Under the pieces are notes generated by a model, which had not been told where the DNA came from, did not search any database, and saw only the letters and a program-made list of their open reading frames with translations. From Coprosoma sp963632935 (GTDB lineage Bacteria > Bacillota_I > Bacilli_A > RF39 > UBA660), in NCBI GenBank assembly GCA_963632935.1, contig CAVGWA010000027.1, forward strand, positions 1 through 11,281: a DNA stretch of 11,281 nt, in the 5' to 3' direction. Position numbers and translations under genes: made by a program. Shown one piece after another: positions 1-6,831 of the stretch; the stretch's first letter is position 1, and the number at the start of each line of letters is the position of its first letter.

Positions 1-1236
1 CGGCGAGATTGTCCAAGAATATGTTTTACCTGCAGGTCCTGCAAATATCCAGTTATGTGTCGCACTATTGTTATAACAACTTGAAGTATTACGATAAGCA
101 CTAACACTCGTACATGCTGAATTTGTTGAGGCTTTTACATAATCACTTGCTGTCATTAAGCCAACTTTACCTTTCCATTTATACGCTTGTTCTTGTGATA
201 TATCCGTAGCTAATGTTTGACCACTAGTAATTTTTACAACTCCCACATTAAACAAATGTGTTACTATTTTACTTTGAACAGTACTTGATAAACTATTATA
301 CCAATCATTATTTAAATATGTATTCAAATATGCTTCTGTATCAGGTAGATTATATTCTGTTCCTCCTACTACTCTTGGCATTGTTGTTACATTTTTTCCA
401 TTTGAGTCTAACATTGTTGTTTTACTTCCCCATACTTTACAGCCATATGTTGAGGTACAATAATCTGTTGATGCTGTAGAATATCTGGCATTTGATGTAT
501 CAAATACTTTACTTCCTATACTACCATTTTTAATAACTTTGAGTGTTCCATCTTTCTCTACTGATATTATTCTATATGTATCAGAACCTAGTGTTATATA
601 GTTATTTGGATTGGCTCCTTTATATACATATCTACCAGACTCAGTAGTATCTGAATATAAGCCGTCGCCTGATGTTACTGTTTCTACTATTAAATCAGAT
701 GGTGTTTTACCACTTATTGGAAGAATATCACCACTATTTTGAACAAAGTCTAATGTTACCTTAAGTGTACTTGCTAAATTATCTGGTTGACTTGTTACAT
801 CTGAATTATAAGTTACTTTAACTGTTAATACTGCAGACTTACCTGCTTGTAATGTCCCACCTTCTTTTAATCCTGATGTTTCAAATAATATTGCTGAATT
901 TGATGTATCTGTTTTTGTTATTGTCTTTAGTGTCGCATCAATACTACCTTTATTTTCAACTGTTATATCATAAGTTATTGAATCTGATGGTGATACTAAA
1001 TTAGTATTAAATGTTGCTGTTAATTTTTCGTAACTAGGTTCTACTTTATTAGAAGCAGATCCTACTATATTTTTACTTTCAATATTAGTAATTTCTACAT
1101 CCCATGTACTTGTTATAGTAGAAGTTCCACTAATCTTTAACTGACTATAAAATGCCGCATATCCTACTGCCATAATAAGCAATATCGCACACAGTCCTCC
1201 TATTATAATATTATTTTTTCTTTTATTTTCTCCCAT
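1..1236 (-). CDS. Surface/secreted protein with N-terminal hydrophobic segment, Ig-like and DUF6273-like regions (3' end cut by window)
   Basis: The open frame runs from ATG at 1236 through position 1 without a stop, giving 412 codons with the C-terminus missing. An in-frame ATG at 1251 is rejected because the strong GGAGGG ribosome site overlaps it and sits seven bases before 1236. Residues 1-8 are polar and basic, and about 9-30 form one hydrophobic segment ending in GYAAFYSQLKISG, which resembles the SipW/TasA-type exported proteins of Firmicutes. Residues about 45-175 look like a beta-sandwich, with DSITYDITVENKG and a second strand-rich stretch. From about 200 onward the pattern (GSDTYRIISVEKDG, then a YLNTYLNNDWYNSL-like stretch, then KGKVGLMTASDYVKAS and paired cysteines) resembles DUF6273-type surface proteins of uncultured gut Bacilli; this assignment is from memory. 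The product is probably exposed outside the membrane, with unknown ligand. A promoter at 1301-1329 inside a candidate invertible segment would control it. Confidence 0.8.
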   Translation of the reverse strand, partial: MGENKRKNNIIIGGLCAILLIMAVGYAAFYSQLKISGTSTITSTWDVEITNIESKNIVGSASNKVEPSYEKLTATFNTNLVSPSDSITYDITVENKGSIDATLKTITKTDTSNSAILFETSGLKEGGTLQAGKSAVLTVKVTYNSDVTSQPDNLASTLKVTLDFVQNSGDILPISGKTPSDLIVETVTSGDGLYSDTTESGRYVYKGANPNNYITLGSDTYRIISVEKDGTLKVIKNGSIGSKVFDTSNARYSTASTDYCTSTYGCKVWGSKTTMLDSNGKNVTTMPRVVGGTEYNLPDTEAYLNTYLNNDWYNSLSSTVQSKIVTHLFNVGVVKITSGQTLATDISQEQAYKWKGKVGLMTASDYVKASTNSACTSVSAYRNTSSCYNNSATHNWIFAGPAGKTYSWTISP

Positions 1237-1256
1237 ACTATTACCCTCCATACTTA

Positions 1257-1283
1257 TATCAAAGATTAATTTATTCTTTGATA
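1257..1283. repeat. Dyad site L: candidate recombinase core site in the surface-gene leader
   Basis: The plus strand reads TATCAAAGA, nine bases, then TCTTTGATA: two perfect 9-bp inverted arms around the spacer TTAATTTAT. The layout of inverted arms about an asymmetric spacer resembles tyrosine-recombinase core sites. It lies in the 5' leader of the surface gene, so it could instead fold as an RNA hairpin just upstream of the ribosome site. The inner arm and nearly all of the spacer are repeated in inverse orientation at 1415-1433. Confidence 0.6.
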
Positions 1284-1433
1284 CTTTGTTATCTGACACA
1301 ATCATAACAAATATCAGGGTAAAATGCAACCTGTTAGATATCAAAAAATGATAAAAAATTTAAAACTTAAAATTCAATATATCCTTATAAAATAAGGGTA
1401 AACTAAAATTTTAGAGTATCAAAGAATAAATTA
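1267..1433. repeat. Candidate invertible segment bounded by perfect 19-bp inverted repeats
   Basis: TAATTTATTCTTTGATACT at 1267-1285 is the exact reverse complement of AGTATCAAAGAATAAATTA at 1415-1433. The 129 bases between them contain a promoter pointing out through the left repeat into the surface-protein gene. A promoter between perfect inverted repeats upstream of a surface gene is the known architecture of phase-variable invertible promoters (fimS, Bacteroides capsule promoters). The repeats and promoter are seen directly; inversion is inference. No recombinase is encoded in this window. An alternative is an operator pair or a long-range RNA fold. Confidence 0.6.
1301..1329 (-). promoter_or_regulatory. 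Promoter for the surface-protein gene, inside the inverted repeats
   Basis: On the minus strand, TTGCAT (1329-1324) is followed by a 17-base spacer and then TATGAT (1306-1301). The last hexamer is preceded by TGT, making an extended -10. The expected start near 1294 gives a leader of roughly 58 bases that crosses the left inverted repeat. The weak -35 is compensated by the extended -10. In the orientation present here, the promoter faces the surface gene (the ON state if the segment inverts). Confidence 0.6.
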
Positions 1434-1443
1434 TTCTACGAAT
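1417..1443. repeat. Dyad site R: second candidate recombinase core site
   Basis: The plus strand reads TATCAAAGA, spacer ATAAATTAT, then TCTACGAAT. Compared with site L in inverse orientation, the inner arm and eight of nine spacer bases are identical. The outer arm is only partly conserved (TCT..GA, five of nine). Conservation of inner arm plus spacer with a drifting outer arm fits a recombination site whose crossover lies in the spacer. Outside it, 1434-1616 holds only weak hairpins and no gene. Confidence 0.5.
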
Positions 1444-1511
1444 ATTTTTACATTTATTATACATAAAATCGTAACTATTCAGACTCATAAGCAGTCTAAA
1501 TATTTTATATA

Positions 1512-1535
1512 AAACTACTAAAAAAGTAGTCTTTT
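1512..1535 (-). terminator. Possible weak terminator downstream of the YitT-family gene
   Basis: On the minus strand, about 80 bases after the stop at 1617, AAGACTAC and GTAGTTTT pair (one G-U) around a U-rich loop, followed by an A/U-rich tail. The stem is short and AT-rich and the tail is not a clean U-run, so this is only a candidate. It is the best hairpin in 1434-1616. Confidence 0.35.
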
Positions 1536-1616
1536 ATATTACACCAAGCATTTTATAAAATTATCAACCACGACACCATTTTTTTATGGTTTGAATAGTA
1601 AAAAAACGTTATATAA

Positions 1617-2495
1617 TTAACGATTTTTTTCAATAACCCTATTAGGCACACTTTTAATATGATTACCGATAATTTCAGATACATCAAATATTGTAACAAA
1701 TGAAGAAGATGAAACCTCATCTAAAATATCTCTTAAAACAGAAACCTCAAATCTAGTAATAACAGTATACAAAACTTGTTTATCACCATGAGAAACAATA
1801 CCTTCACCACTTAAAAGTGTAACTGTTCTACCTAATTTTTTTAATATAGCCGATGCAATTTCAGTTCCATCATCAGTTATAATAAATGCAGCTTTCGCAC
1901 TATTTAAACCATCAGATACAACATCAATAACTTTATAACTAACAAAATATGTAAGTAATGAATATAAAGCTCTATCCGCACCAAATACAAAAATAGCTAA
2001 ACTATATATTACAATATTAAAACCAAAAACAACCTGACCAACTGATAAACTTCTTTTTTTAGTAAGTAAGATAGCAATTATTTCAGTGCCATCTAAACAG
2101 CCACCCTCTTTAATAATTAAACCAACACCAAATCCAAGCATAATACCACCATAAACAGTCGCAAGTAAAGTATCATCAATTAATGGATTATATTTATCAA
2201 AAACTTCTAATAAAATACTAAATAAAATCATCGCATATCCAGCTTTAATTAAAAATTTCTTACCTAAATGTTTATAACCTAATATTAAAAATGGTAAATT
2301 AATAATAAATATTATTAAACCAAGTGGTCCTCCAAACAATTTATTAATAATAATTGATATACCATTCATACCACCATCAATCATTGAATTAGGTATTAAA
2401 ATAAGTTCAAGTGAAGCTGCAGATATAACCGCACCAATTGTAATTAAAATTAAAGATAGTAAAAATCTTTTAGTAAATATTTTTTGTTTAGCCAT
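1617..2495 (-). CDS. YitT-family membrane protein (YitT_membrane plus DUF2179)
   Basis: This 292-residue protein has the family layout. About five or six hydrophobic segments lie in residues 10-195, with the repeated glycine motifs GGMNGIS (41-47) and GGCLDGTEII (131-140). A soluble DUF2179 domain follows at about 202-278 (AFIITDDGTEIASAIL, then FVTIFDVSEIIG). The length matches typical YitT/YpjC/YvjA proteins. Members sit in the cytoplasmic membrane; their substrate is not firmly known, though transport roles have been proposed. The start has a GGAGG site eight bases upstream. The gene begins 42 bases after the glycosyltransferase stop and is probably co-transcribed with it. Part of its ribosome site can pair with the end of that upstream gene, which suggests translational coupling. 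Confidence 0.9.
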   Translation of the reverse strand: MAKQKIFTKRFLLSLILITIGAVISAASLELILIPNSMIDGGMNGISIIINKLFGGPLGLIIFIINLPFLILGYKHLGKKFLIKAGYAMILFSILLEVFDKYNPLIDDTLLATVYGGIMLGFGVGLIIKEGGCLDGTEIIAILLTKKRSLSVGQVVFGFNIVIYSLAIFVFGADRALYSLLTYFVSYKVIDVVSDGLNSAKAAFIITDDGTEIASAILKKLGRTVTLLSGEGIVSHGDKQVLYTVITRFEVSVLRDILDEVSSSSFVTIFDVSEIIGNHIKSVPNRVIEKNR

Positions 2496-2496
2496 A

Positions 2497-2550
2497 AAAT
2501 AACCTCCAATAACATTATATAAAAATAAGTATATTTTTTAAAGGTTATTT
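2497..2550 (-). promoter_or_regulatory. Hairpin sequestering the YitT-gene ribosome site
   Basis: On the minus strand, AAATAACCT (2550-2542), covering the last codons of the glycosyltransferase gene, is perfectly complementary to AGGTTATTT (2505-2497). The second arm holds part of the GGAGG Shine-Dalgarno and the spacer before the start at 2495. The loop is 36 bases. A ribosome finishing the upstream gene would open the stem, giving translational coupling. The complementarity is seen; the function is inferred. Confidence 0.4.
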
Positions 2551-3596
2551 AAAATAATTTTTTTATTATTTACAAGTCTTTCATTATTATCTAATTTTAA
2601 AGCTTCATTAATATGTTTTAAAGAATTATTAAAATCATTTATATTAAAATAACAGATAGATAATATATCATGCACATATAAATCATCAGAAAAATATTCA
2701 GAAATATAAGTTTTATAATTTGCCTTAATCTTTAAAACTTTTTCTAATAAAAATATAGCTTTTTCATATTCTTTATTATCATAATAAAAAACACCTAACT
2801 CCGCATATCCTTCTTTCAAATAGGGAGCTTCTTCTATAGCTTTTTTATACCACATTTCTGATTCAAAATATCTATTTAAATTTTTATAACATCTTCCAAT
2901 AAATCTCATAGAGGCACATCTTTCATCTTTCCATAAAGCACTTTTTAAATTTAAATGACAAATCAAAGTATCAATTGCTTTATTCCATTTTTTTAAATAC
3001 ATATATTCTCTTCCTAAATAATGCATATTTCTATCATCTAAAGGATTTTCTTTAACAGAAAGTTCAAGAAGTGGTAAATAATTTCTTTTTTTACTTAAAT
3101 CAGGATAATGATTTAAAACAATTTTATCTTCTAAAACTTTAATTTCATTAGTGCATTCTAAAACTTCATGAACCGGTCTTACCCATTTATAACCATGTCT
3201 TTTATGTATTTGATCTAAATAAAAACTAACTAAAGGTTTATCATTTTCTAAAGACCAGTTGTAAGTATAACTTACCCTAGTAATATTTTTATTCCAAATT
3301 TTTTCTAATTTATCTCTCCAACCTTTTTCAAAAACCTCATCTAAATCAGTACATACACAAATATCACAATCTTCATCAACCATATCAAGTGATATATTTC
3401 TAGCAACATCAAATCTCCAAGGTTTTATTTCCATCCTTTTAACACAAACGCCTAATTTTTTTAATAAATTATAACTATTATCTGTAGACCCTGTATCTAA
3501 AACAAATATTTTATCAGCTTCCTTCATAGAATTATACCATCTATTAATAAATTTTTCTTCATTTTTACATATTGCATAAACACATACTTTATACAT
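2538..3596 (-). CDS. Family-2-type glycosyltransferase with C-terminal TPR-like repeats
   Basis: I chose ATG at 3596 (352 residues) over an in-frame ATG at 3608, because GGGTGAGG lies just before 3596 and nothing suitable precedes 3608. Residues 1-145 form a GT-A fold: VYAICKNEEKFI at the N-terminus, FVLDTGSTDNS (31-41) for the nucleotide, and CTDLDE (82-87) as the DxD metal motif. Then comes RPVHEVLE (140-147), a motif typical of this glycosyltransferase-plus-TPR group. From about 180 to 340 the chain is helical, with TPR-like units (AEAW-type pairs such as YKKAIEEAP and YEKAIFLLEKVLKI). There is no signal peptide or membrane segment, so it should act in the cytoplasm. SunS, the sublancin glycosyltransferase, has a comparable order, but no peptide substrate is visible here. 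It follows sigE by 23 bases, so it may be expressed with the sporulation operon. Donor and acceptor are unknown. Confidence 0.85.
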   Translation of the reverse strand: MYKVCVYAICKNEEKFINRWYNSMKEADKIFVLDTGSTDNSYNLLKKLGVCVKRMEIKPWRFDVARNISLDMVDEDCDICVCTDLDEVFEKGWRDKLEKIWNKNITRVSYTYNWSLENDKPLVSFYLDQIHKRHGYKWVRPVHEVLECTNEIKVLEDKIVLNHYPDLSKKRNYLPLLELSVKENPLDDRNMHYLGREYMYLKKWNKAIDTLICHLNLKSALWKDERCASMRFIGRCYKNLNRYFESEMWYKKAIEEAPYLKEGYAELGVFYYDNKEYEKAIFLLEKVLKIKANYKTYISEYFSDDLYVHDILSICYFNINDFNNSLKHINEALKLDNNERLVNNKKIILNNL

Positions 3597-3619
3597 AACC
3601 TCACCCATTAAAATATATG

Positions 3620-4309
3620 CTAGCTCTTATCTAATTGTTTCAATTTTTTAATTACTTTTTTCTCAATTCTAGAAATATATGATTGTGAAATACCTAATAA
3701 ATTAGCCACATCCTTTTGTGTCATTTCATCTACATCATATAACCCATACCTTAAAATCATTATTTTTCTATCCCTTTCATTTAAATTTTCTATTTCTTTA
3801 TATAACATTTTCTTTTCAACTTCATGTTCCAATTCTTTAGTGACAATATCGCTATCTGTACCTAATACATCTTCCAAATGAAGTTCATTACCTTCAGAAT
3901 CATAACTTAAATTATCCTCAAAACTAACTTCTGTTTTTCTTCTTTTATTTTTCCTTAAAAACATTAAAATTTCATTATCAATACATCTTGAAGCATAAGT
4001 TGCAAGCTTAATATTCTTATCTAATTTATAAGTATTAACACCTTTAATTAAACCAACACTACCAATACTTACTAAATCCTCTAAATCAACACCAGTATTT
4101 TCATATTTTTTAGCAAGAAATACAACTAATCTAAGATTGTGCTCAATAAGCTTATTCTTAGCCCCCTCATCCCCATCAATAGATAAAGTTACATACTTTA
4201 TCTCATCTTCCTTAGACAAAGGTGCTGGAAGCTTATCCGCACTACCAATAAAAAATATACTATCCTTTTCAAAAAAATTTTTAATTAAATTAATTATTTT
4301 ATTAATCAT
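3620..4309 (-). CDS. sigE: RNA polymerase sporulation sigma factor SigE (pro-sigma-E)
   Basis: This 229-residue sigma-70 protein matches Bacillus SigE closely as I remember it: LIEHNLRLVVFLAKKYENTG (54-73), DLVSIGSVGLIKGVNTY (78-94) and LATYASRCIDNEILMFLRKN (102-121) make region 2. VLGTDSDIVTKELE (148-161) is a SigE-type linker, and TQKDVANLLGISQSYISRIE (197-216) is the region 4 helix-turn-helix. SigE directs early mother-cell transcription during sporulation. It is made with an inhibitory N-terminal pro-region that SpoIIGA removes. Here the segment before the conserved FFIGSADKLPAPLS stretch is only about 18-20 residues, shorter than the roughly 27 in B. subtilis. The start is two bases after the spoIIGA stop, and its GGAGGG site lies within the last codons of spoIIGA, so the two are tightly coupled. 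sigG, the usual next gene in Bacillus, is absent. Confidence 0.95.
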   Translation of the reverse strand: MINKIINLIKNFFEKDSIFFIGSADKLPAPLSKEDEIKYVTLSIDGDEGAKNKLIEHNLRLVVFLAKKYENTGVDLEDLVSIGSVGLIKGVNTYKLDKNIKLATYASRCIDNEILMFLRKNKRRKTEVSFEDNLSYDSEGNELHLEDVLGTDSDIVTKELEHEVEKKMLYKEIENLNERDRKIMILRYGLYDVDEMTQKDVANLLGISQSYISRIEKKVIKKLKQLDKS

Positions 4310-4311
4310 AA

Positions 4312-5037
4312 CTATCCCTCCATTAATCCATTAAGTAATACATCTACACCACTTATCTTCATATTTTTATTAAAACCTAAATAAATATTTTCAAAAACAC
4401 CTAAACCAACCACCTCAACTTTTTTAATCTTTATACATTCTAAAAGTCCCGATGAACCAACAACAACATAAGGAATATATATTTTCTTATTTTTAAAACT
4501 ATTTTCAATATTTGTAATAATAACAGGCTTATTTTTATAAGTAAGCATATTACCCGTATCTAAATAACCTGTTAAATATAAAACATTTTTATTAATAAAA
4601 ATATTAATTTTATAAATATTTTTTATTTTATTTTTATACATTTTACTTTGCTTTATATAAATATATAAAATTATAGGTGAAAATATAATTAAAAACATAA
4701 TATTATAATAATGAAATTCATTTTTAATAAAATATAAAAAACCACCAAGTAAAATACTAATAGAATAAAAAACACCAACATTAGTTAAAAAACTTTTTAA
4801 ATCCTTATATCCAAAAACAATCAAAATCATAATAAAGCTTAAATATACCTTTATAAAAAAAAGCTGAATCGTATTAATTTTTAAAAACAAAATTATAATA
4901 GTTAAACTACCAATAAATGCACCTATTATAATCCTATAAATCTTAACATTCCTTTTTAAAGCAATGGCAACAGATAAAAGTAATAAAAAATCTAAAAAAA
5001 AATTCAAAAATAAAAGTCCATCAATATAAACAGTCAT
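4312..5037 (-). CDS. spoIIGA: Sigma-E processing aspartic peptidase SpoIIGA
   Basis: I set the start at ATG 5037 (241 residues). An in-frame ATG at 5073 lies in the proS terminator, whereas 5037 is preceded by GGGGTGG and gives MTVYIDGLLFLNFFLDFLLL, matching the family N-terminus. Residues 5-125 hold about five hydrophobic segments. The C-terminal cytoplasmic half (140-241) carries LTGYLDTGN (155-163), the aspartic-protease motif with catalytic D160, and IYIPYVVVGSSGLL. SpoIIGA sits in the septal membrane and cleaves pro-sigma-E on the mother-cell side; it is thought to act as a dimer, each copy giving one aspartate. At 241 residues it is shorter than the Bacillus protein (about 309). It is directly followed by its substrate gene sigE. 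No convincing promoter is visible in the 50 bases behind proS. Confidence 0.9.
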   Translation of the reverse strand: MTVYIDGLLFLNFFLDFLLLLSVAIALKRNVKIYRIIIGAFIGSLTIIILFLKINTIQLFFIKVYLSFIMILIVFGYKDLKSFLTNVGVFYSISILLGGFLYFIKNEFHYYNIMFLIIFSPIILYIYIKQSKMYKNKIKNIYKINIFINKNVLYLTGYLDTGNMLTYKNKPVIITNIENSFKNKKIYIPYVVVGSSGLLECIKIKKVEVVGLGVFENIYLGFNKNMKISGVDVLLNGLMEG

Positions 5038-5059
5038 TAAACCACCCCAAATAAAGTAT

Positions 5060-5085
5060 AAAAAAAAAGACATTAAAAATATGTC
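5060..5085 (-). terminator. Intrinsic terminator after proS
   Basis: On the minus strand GACAT (5085-5081) and ATGTC (5073-5069) form a 5-bp stem with a 7-base loop, followed immediately by nine U (5068-5060). It begins two bases after the proS stop codon and ends 22 bases before the spoIIGA start, separating housekeeping from sporulation transcription. The stem is short, so some readthrough is possible. Confidence 0.65.
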
Positions 5086-5087
5086 GT

Positions 5088-6767
5088 TTAAAAATTTAAT
5101 TTATCAATTAACTCATCTTTAGAAATTTCAATATTAACTTTTCCATCTCTTGATTTTAATTCAACAATACCTTCATTTGCCTTTTTACCAACAGTAATTC
5201 TATAAGGAATACCAATTAAATCCATATCATTAAATTTAACCCCAGCTCTTTCATTTCTATCATCTAATAATACATCAATATTATTTTCATTTAATAAATT
5301 ATAAAGCTCTTGTCCTAAAGAAGATTGAATCTCATCTTTAGTATTAATTATAACAATACAAACCTTAAATGGAGCAATAGAAATTGGCCAAATCAATCCC
5401 TTATCATCAGACTTTTGCTCAGCTAAAGCAGCCATACATCTAGCAACACCAATTCCATAAGATCCCATATAAACTGGTTTTAACTTATTATTTTCATCTA
5501 AATAATTTAAACCTAAATTTTCAGAATATTTTGTACCTAATTTAAATGTATTACCTATTTCAATACCCCTTTTAAAATAAATATTACCACCACATTTAGG
5601 ACAAATATCACCCTGTTTAATATTTACAATATCACCTTGTTTATAAATATCAAAATCTTTTAAATTAACATTAATAAAATGATATCCAGTTATATTAGCA
5701 CCACAAACAAAATTACTCATTGAAGCAACCTCATTATCGATTATAACCTTAGCATTCATATTAACAGGTCCTAAAGAACCAAAACTACCATCAGTTATAG
5801 TTTTTAACTCTTCTTCCGTTGCCATAGCAATACTTTTAGCACTCAACAACTTACCTAACTTAGTTTCATTTAAATCCCTATCACCTTTAATAACACAAAC
5901 AATAATTTCATCATCAACATTATAAACCAAAGTTTTAACAGTTTTATTAATATCGACATGTAATAAATTAATAATATCATCAATAGTTTTTGCCCCTGGT
6001 GTAGCTATTTTTTCTATTTCCTTTGCTTCCTCTTTATCAAATTTTAAAGGAACTACTTCAGCAACCTCAATATTAGAACCATATGAACATTTATCACACA
6101 TAACTAAAGTATCTTCACCAATTTCAGTAACAGCTTGAAATTCTTCCGATAAATCTCCACCCATTAAACCAGTATCAGCCTTAACTATTCTATAATCAAT
6201 TTCCATCTCATCAAAAATATCCTTATAAGCTTTAACCATCTTACCATATGAACCATCCGCACTATTAACATCAATATCAAAACTATAAGCATCTTTCATA
6301 GTAAATTCTCTTGTTCTAATCAAACCATATCTAGGTCTTGCCTCATCCCTAAACTTATCCTGCAACTGATAAATATTAAAAGGCATATCCCTATAAGATT
6401 TAATCTGTTCTTTAGCTGCTAATAAAAATAACTCTTCATGAGTAGGACCTAAACAAAACTCACGACTAGATCTATCCTTTAATTTAAACATATCATCACC
6501 AAATGATGAGTACCTTTTAGATTTTTGAAATATTTCACTAGGAATTAACGCGGGCATCAAAACCTCATTAGCCCCAGATAAATCCATATGCTTTCTAATT
6601 ATTCTCTCAACATTTTGTTTTACCTTAAGTCCAAGTGGCATAAACATATAAACTCCACTAGCTTCTTTCTTAATAAAACCAGCCCTTACAAGTAAATTAC
6701 CACTTGTAGCCTCTTCATCCTTTATATCTTCCTTCTTAGTATAGAAAAAACTATTTTTTAATTTCAT
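5088..6767 (-). CDS. proS: Prolyl-tRNA synthetase, bacterial type with editing domain
   Basis: ProRS attaches proline to tRNA-Pro in the cytoplasm. The start is ATG 6767 (559 residues), with AAAGG upstream. A frame extending to 6821 is rejected because it runs through the T-box terminator. Class II catalytic motifs are visible: GVYMFMPLGLKVKQNVERII (38-57), FRDEARPRYGLIRTREFTMK (139-158) and GSYGIGVARCMAALAEQ (435-451). Between them, at about 255-375, is the Ala-tRNA-Pro editing insertion, with the key lysine context VIKGDRDLNETKL (292-304) and GANITGYH (356-363). MCDKC (223-227) and CPKCGG (389-394) flank the insertion. The anticodon-binding domain follows from about 465, including LLDDRNERAGVKFNDMDLIG (500-519). 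Length and order match the bacterial type (about 570). Expression should respond to uncharged tRNA-Pro through the upstream T-box. Confidence 0.97.
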   Translation of the reverse strand: MKLKNSFFYTKKEDIKDEEATSGNLLVRAGFIKKEASGVYMFMPLGLKVKQNVERIIRKHMDLSGANEVLMPALIPSEIFQKSKRYSSFGDDMFKLKDRSSREFCLGPTHEELFLLAAKEQIKSYRDMPFNIYQLQDKFRDEARPRYGLIRTREFTMKDAYSFDIDVNSADGSYGKMVKAYKDIFDEMEIDYRIVKADTGLMGGDLSEEFQAVTEIGEDTLVMCDKCSYGSNIEVAEVVPLKFDKEEAKEIEKIATPGAKTIDDIINLLHVDINKTVKTLVYNVDDEIIVCVIKGDRDLNETKLGKLLSAKSIAMATEEELKTITDGSFGSLGPVNMNAKVIIDNEVASMSNFVCGANITGYHFINVNLKDFDIYKQGDIVNIKQGDICPKCGGNIYFKRGIEIGNTFKLGTKYSENLGLNYLDENNKLKPVYMGSYGIGVARCMAALAEQKSDDKGLIWPISIAPFKVCIVIINTKDEIQSSLGQELYNLLNENNIDVLLDDRNERAGVKFNDMDLIGIPYRITVGKKANEGIVELKSRDGKVNIEISKDELIDKLNF

Positions 6768-6783
6768 ATTTATCAACCTTTCT

Positions 6784-6831
6784 AAAAAAAAGATTGATAC
6801 CAATAAGGTGTGCATAAGCACGGTACCAACC
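6784..6831 (-). terminator. T-box terminator hairpin upstream of proS
   Basis: On the minus strand GGTTGGTACC (6831-6822) pairs with GGTATCAATC (6801-6792) as a 10-bp stem with two G-U pairs. It encloses a small GTGC/GCAC hairpin and is followed by eight U (6791-6784). The left arm contains the T-box bulge sequence, so terminator and antiterminator are mutually exclusive, as expected for T-box control. Confidence 0.85.

Noticed and set aside
258..479. Plus-strand open frame of 73 codons
   Set aside because: It is antisense to the surface-protein gene; hydrophobic composition is a by-product of the opposite strand.
1286..1414. Riboswitch or second promoter in the segment between the inverted repeats
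   Set aside because: No known aptamer core recognised; the opposite-direction -10-like TATAAA has no suitable -35 in this AT-rich stretch.
4137..4334. Plus-strand open frame of 65 codons
   Set aside because: It is antisense to sigE, with no ribosome site and no recognisable motif.
5038..5073. Extended N-terminus for SpoIIGA (12 extra residues)
   Set aside because: It starts in the proS terminator, whereas ATG 5037 has a ribosome site and gives the family N-terminus.
5037..5090. Spo0A-box-like TGTCGTTT (5082-5089) and a TATACT -10-like site (5060-5055) ahead of spoIIGA
   Set aside because: The box matches only TGTCG, no -35 fits at usual spacing, and a start there would leave almost no leader. 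The sequences are explained by the proS terminator.
6768..6821. Extended N-terminus for ProRS (18 extra residues)
   Set aside because: It is translated from the T-box terminator hairpin and U-run; the ribosome site and family start agree on 6767.
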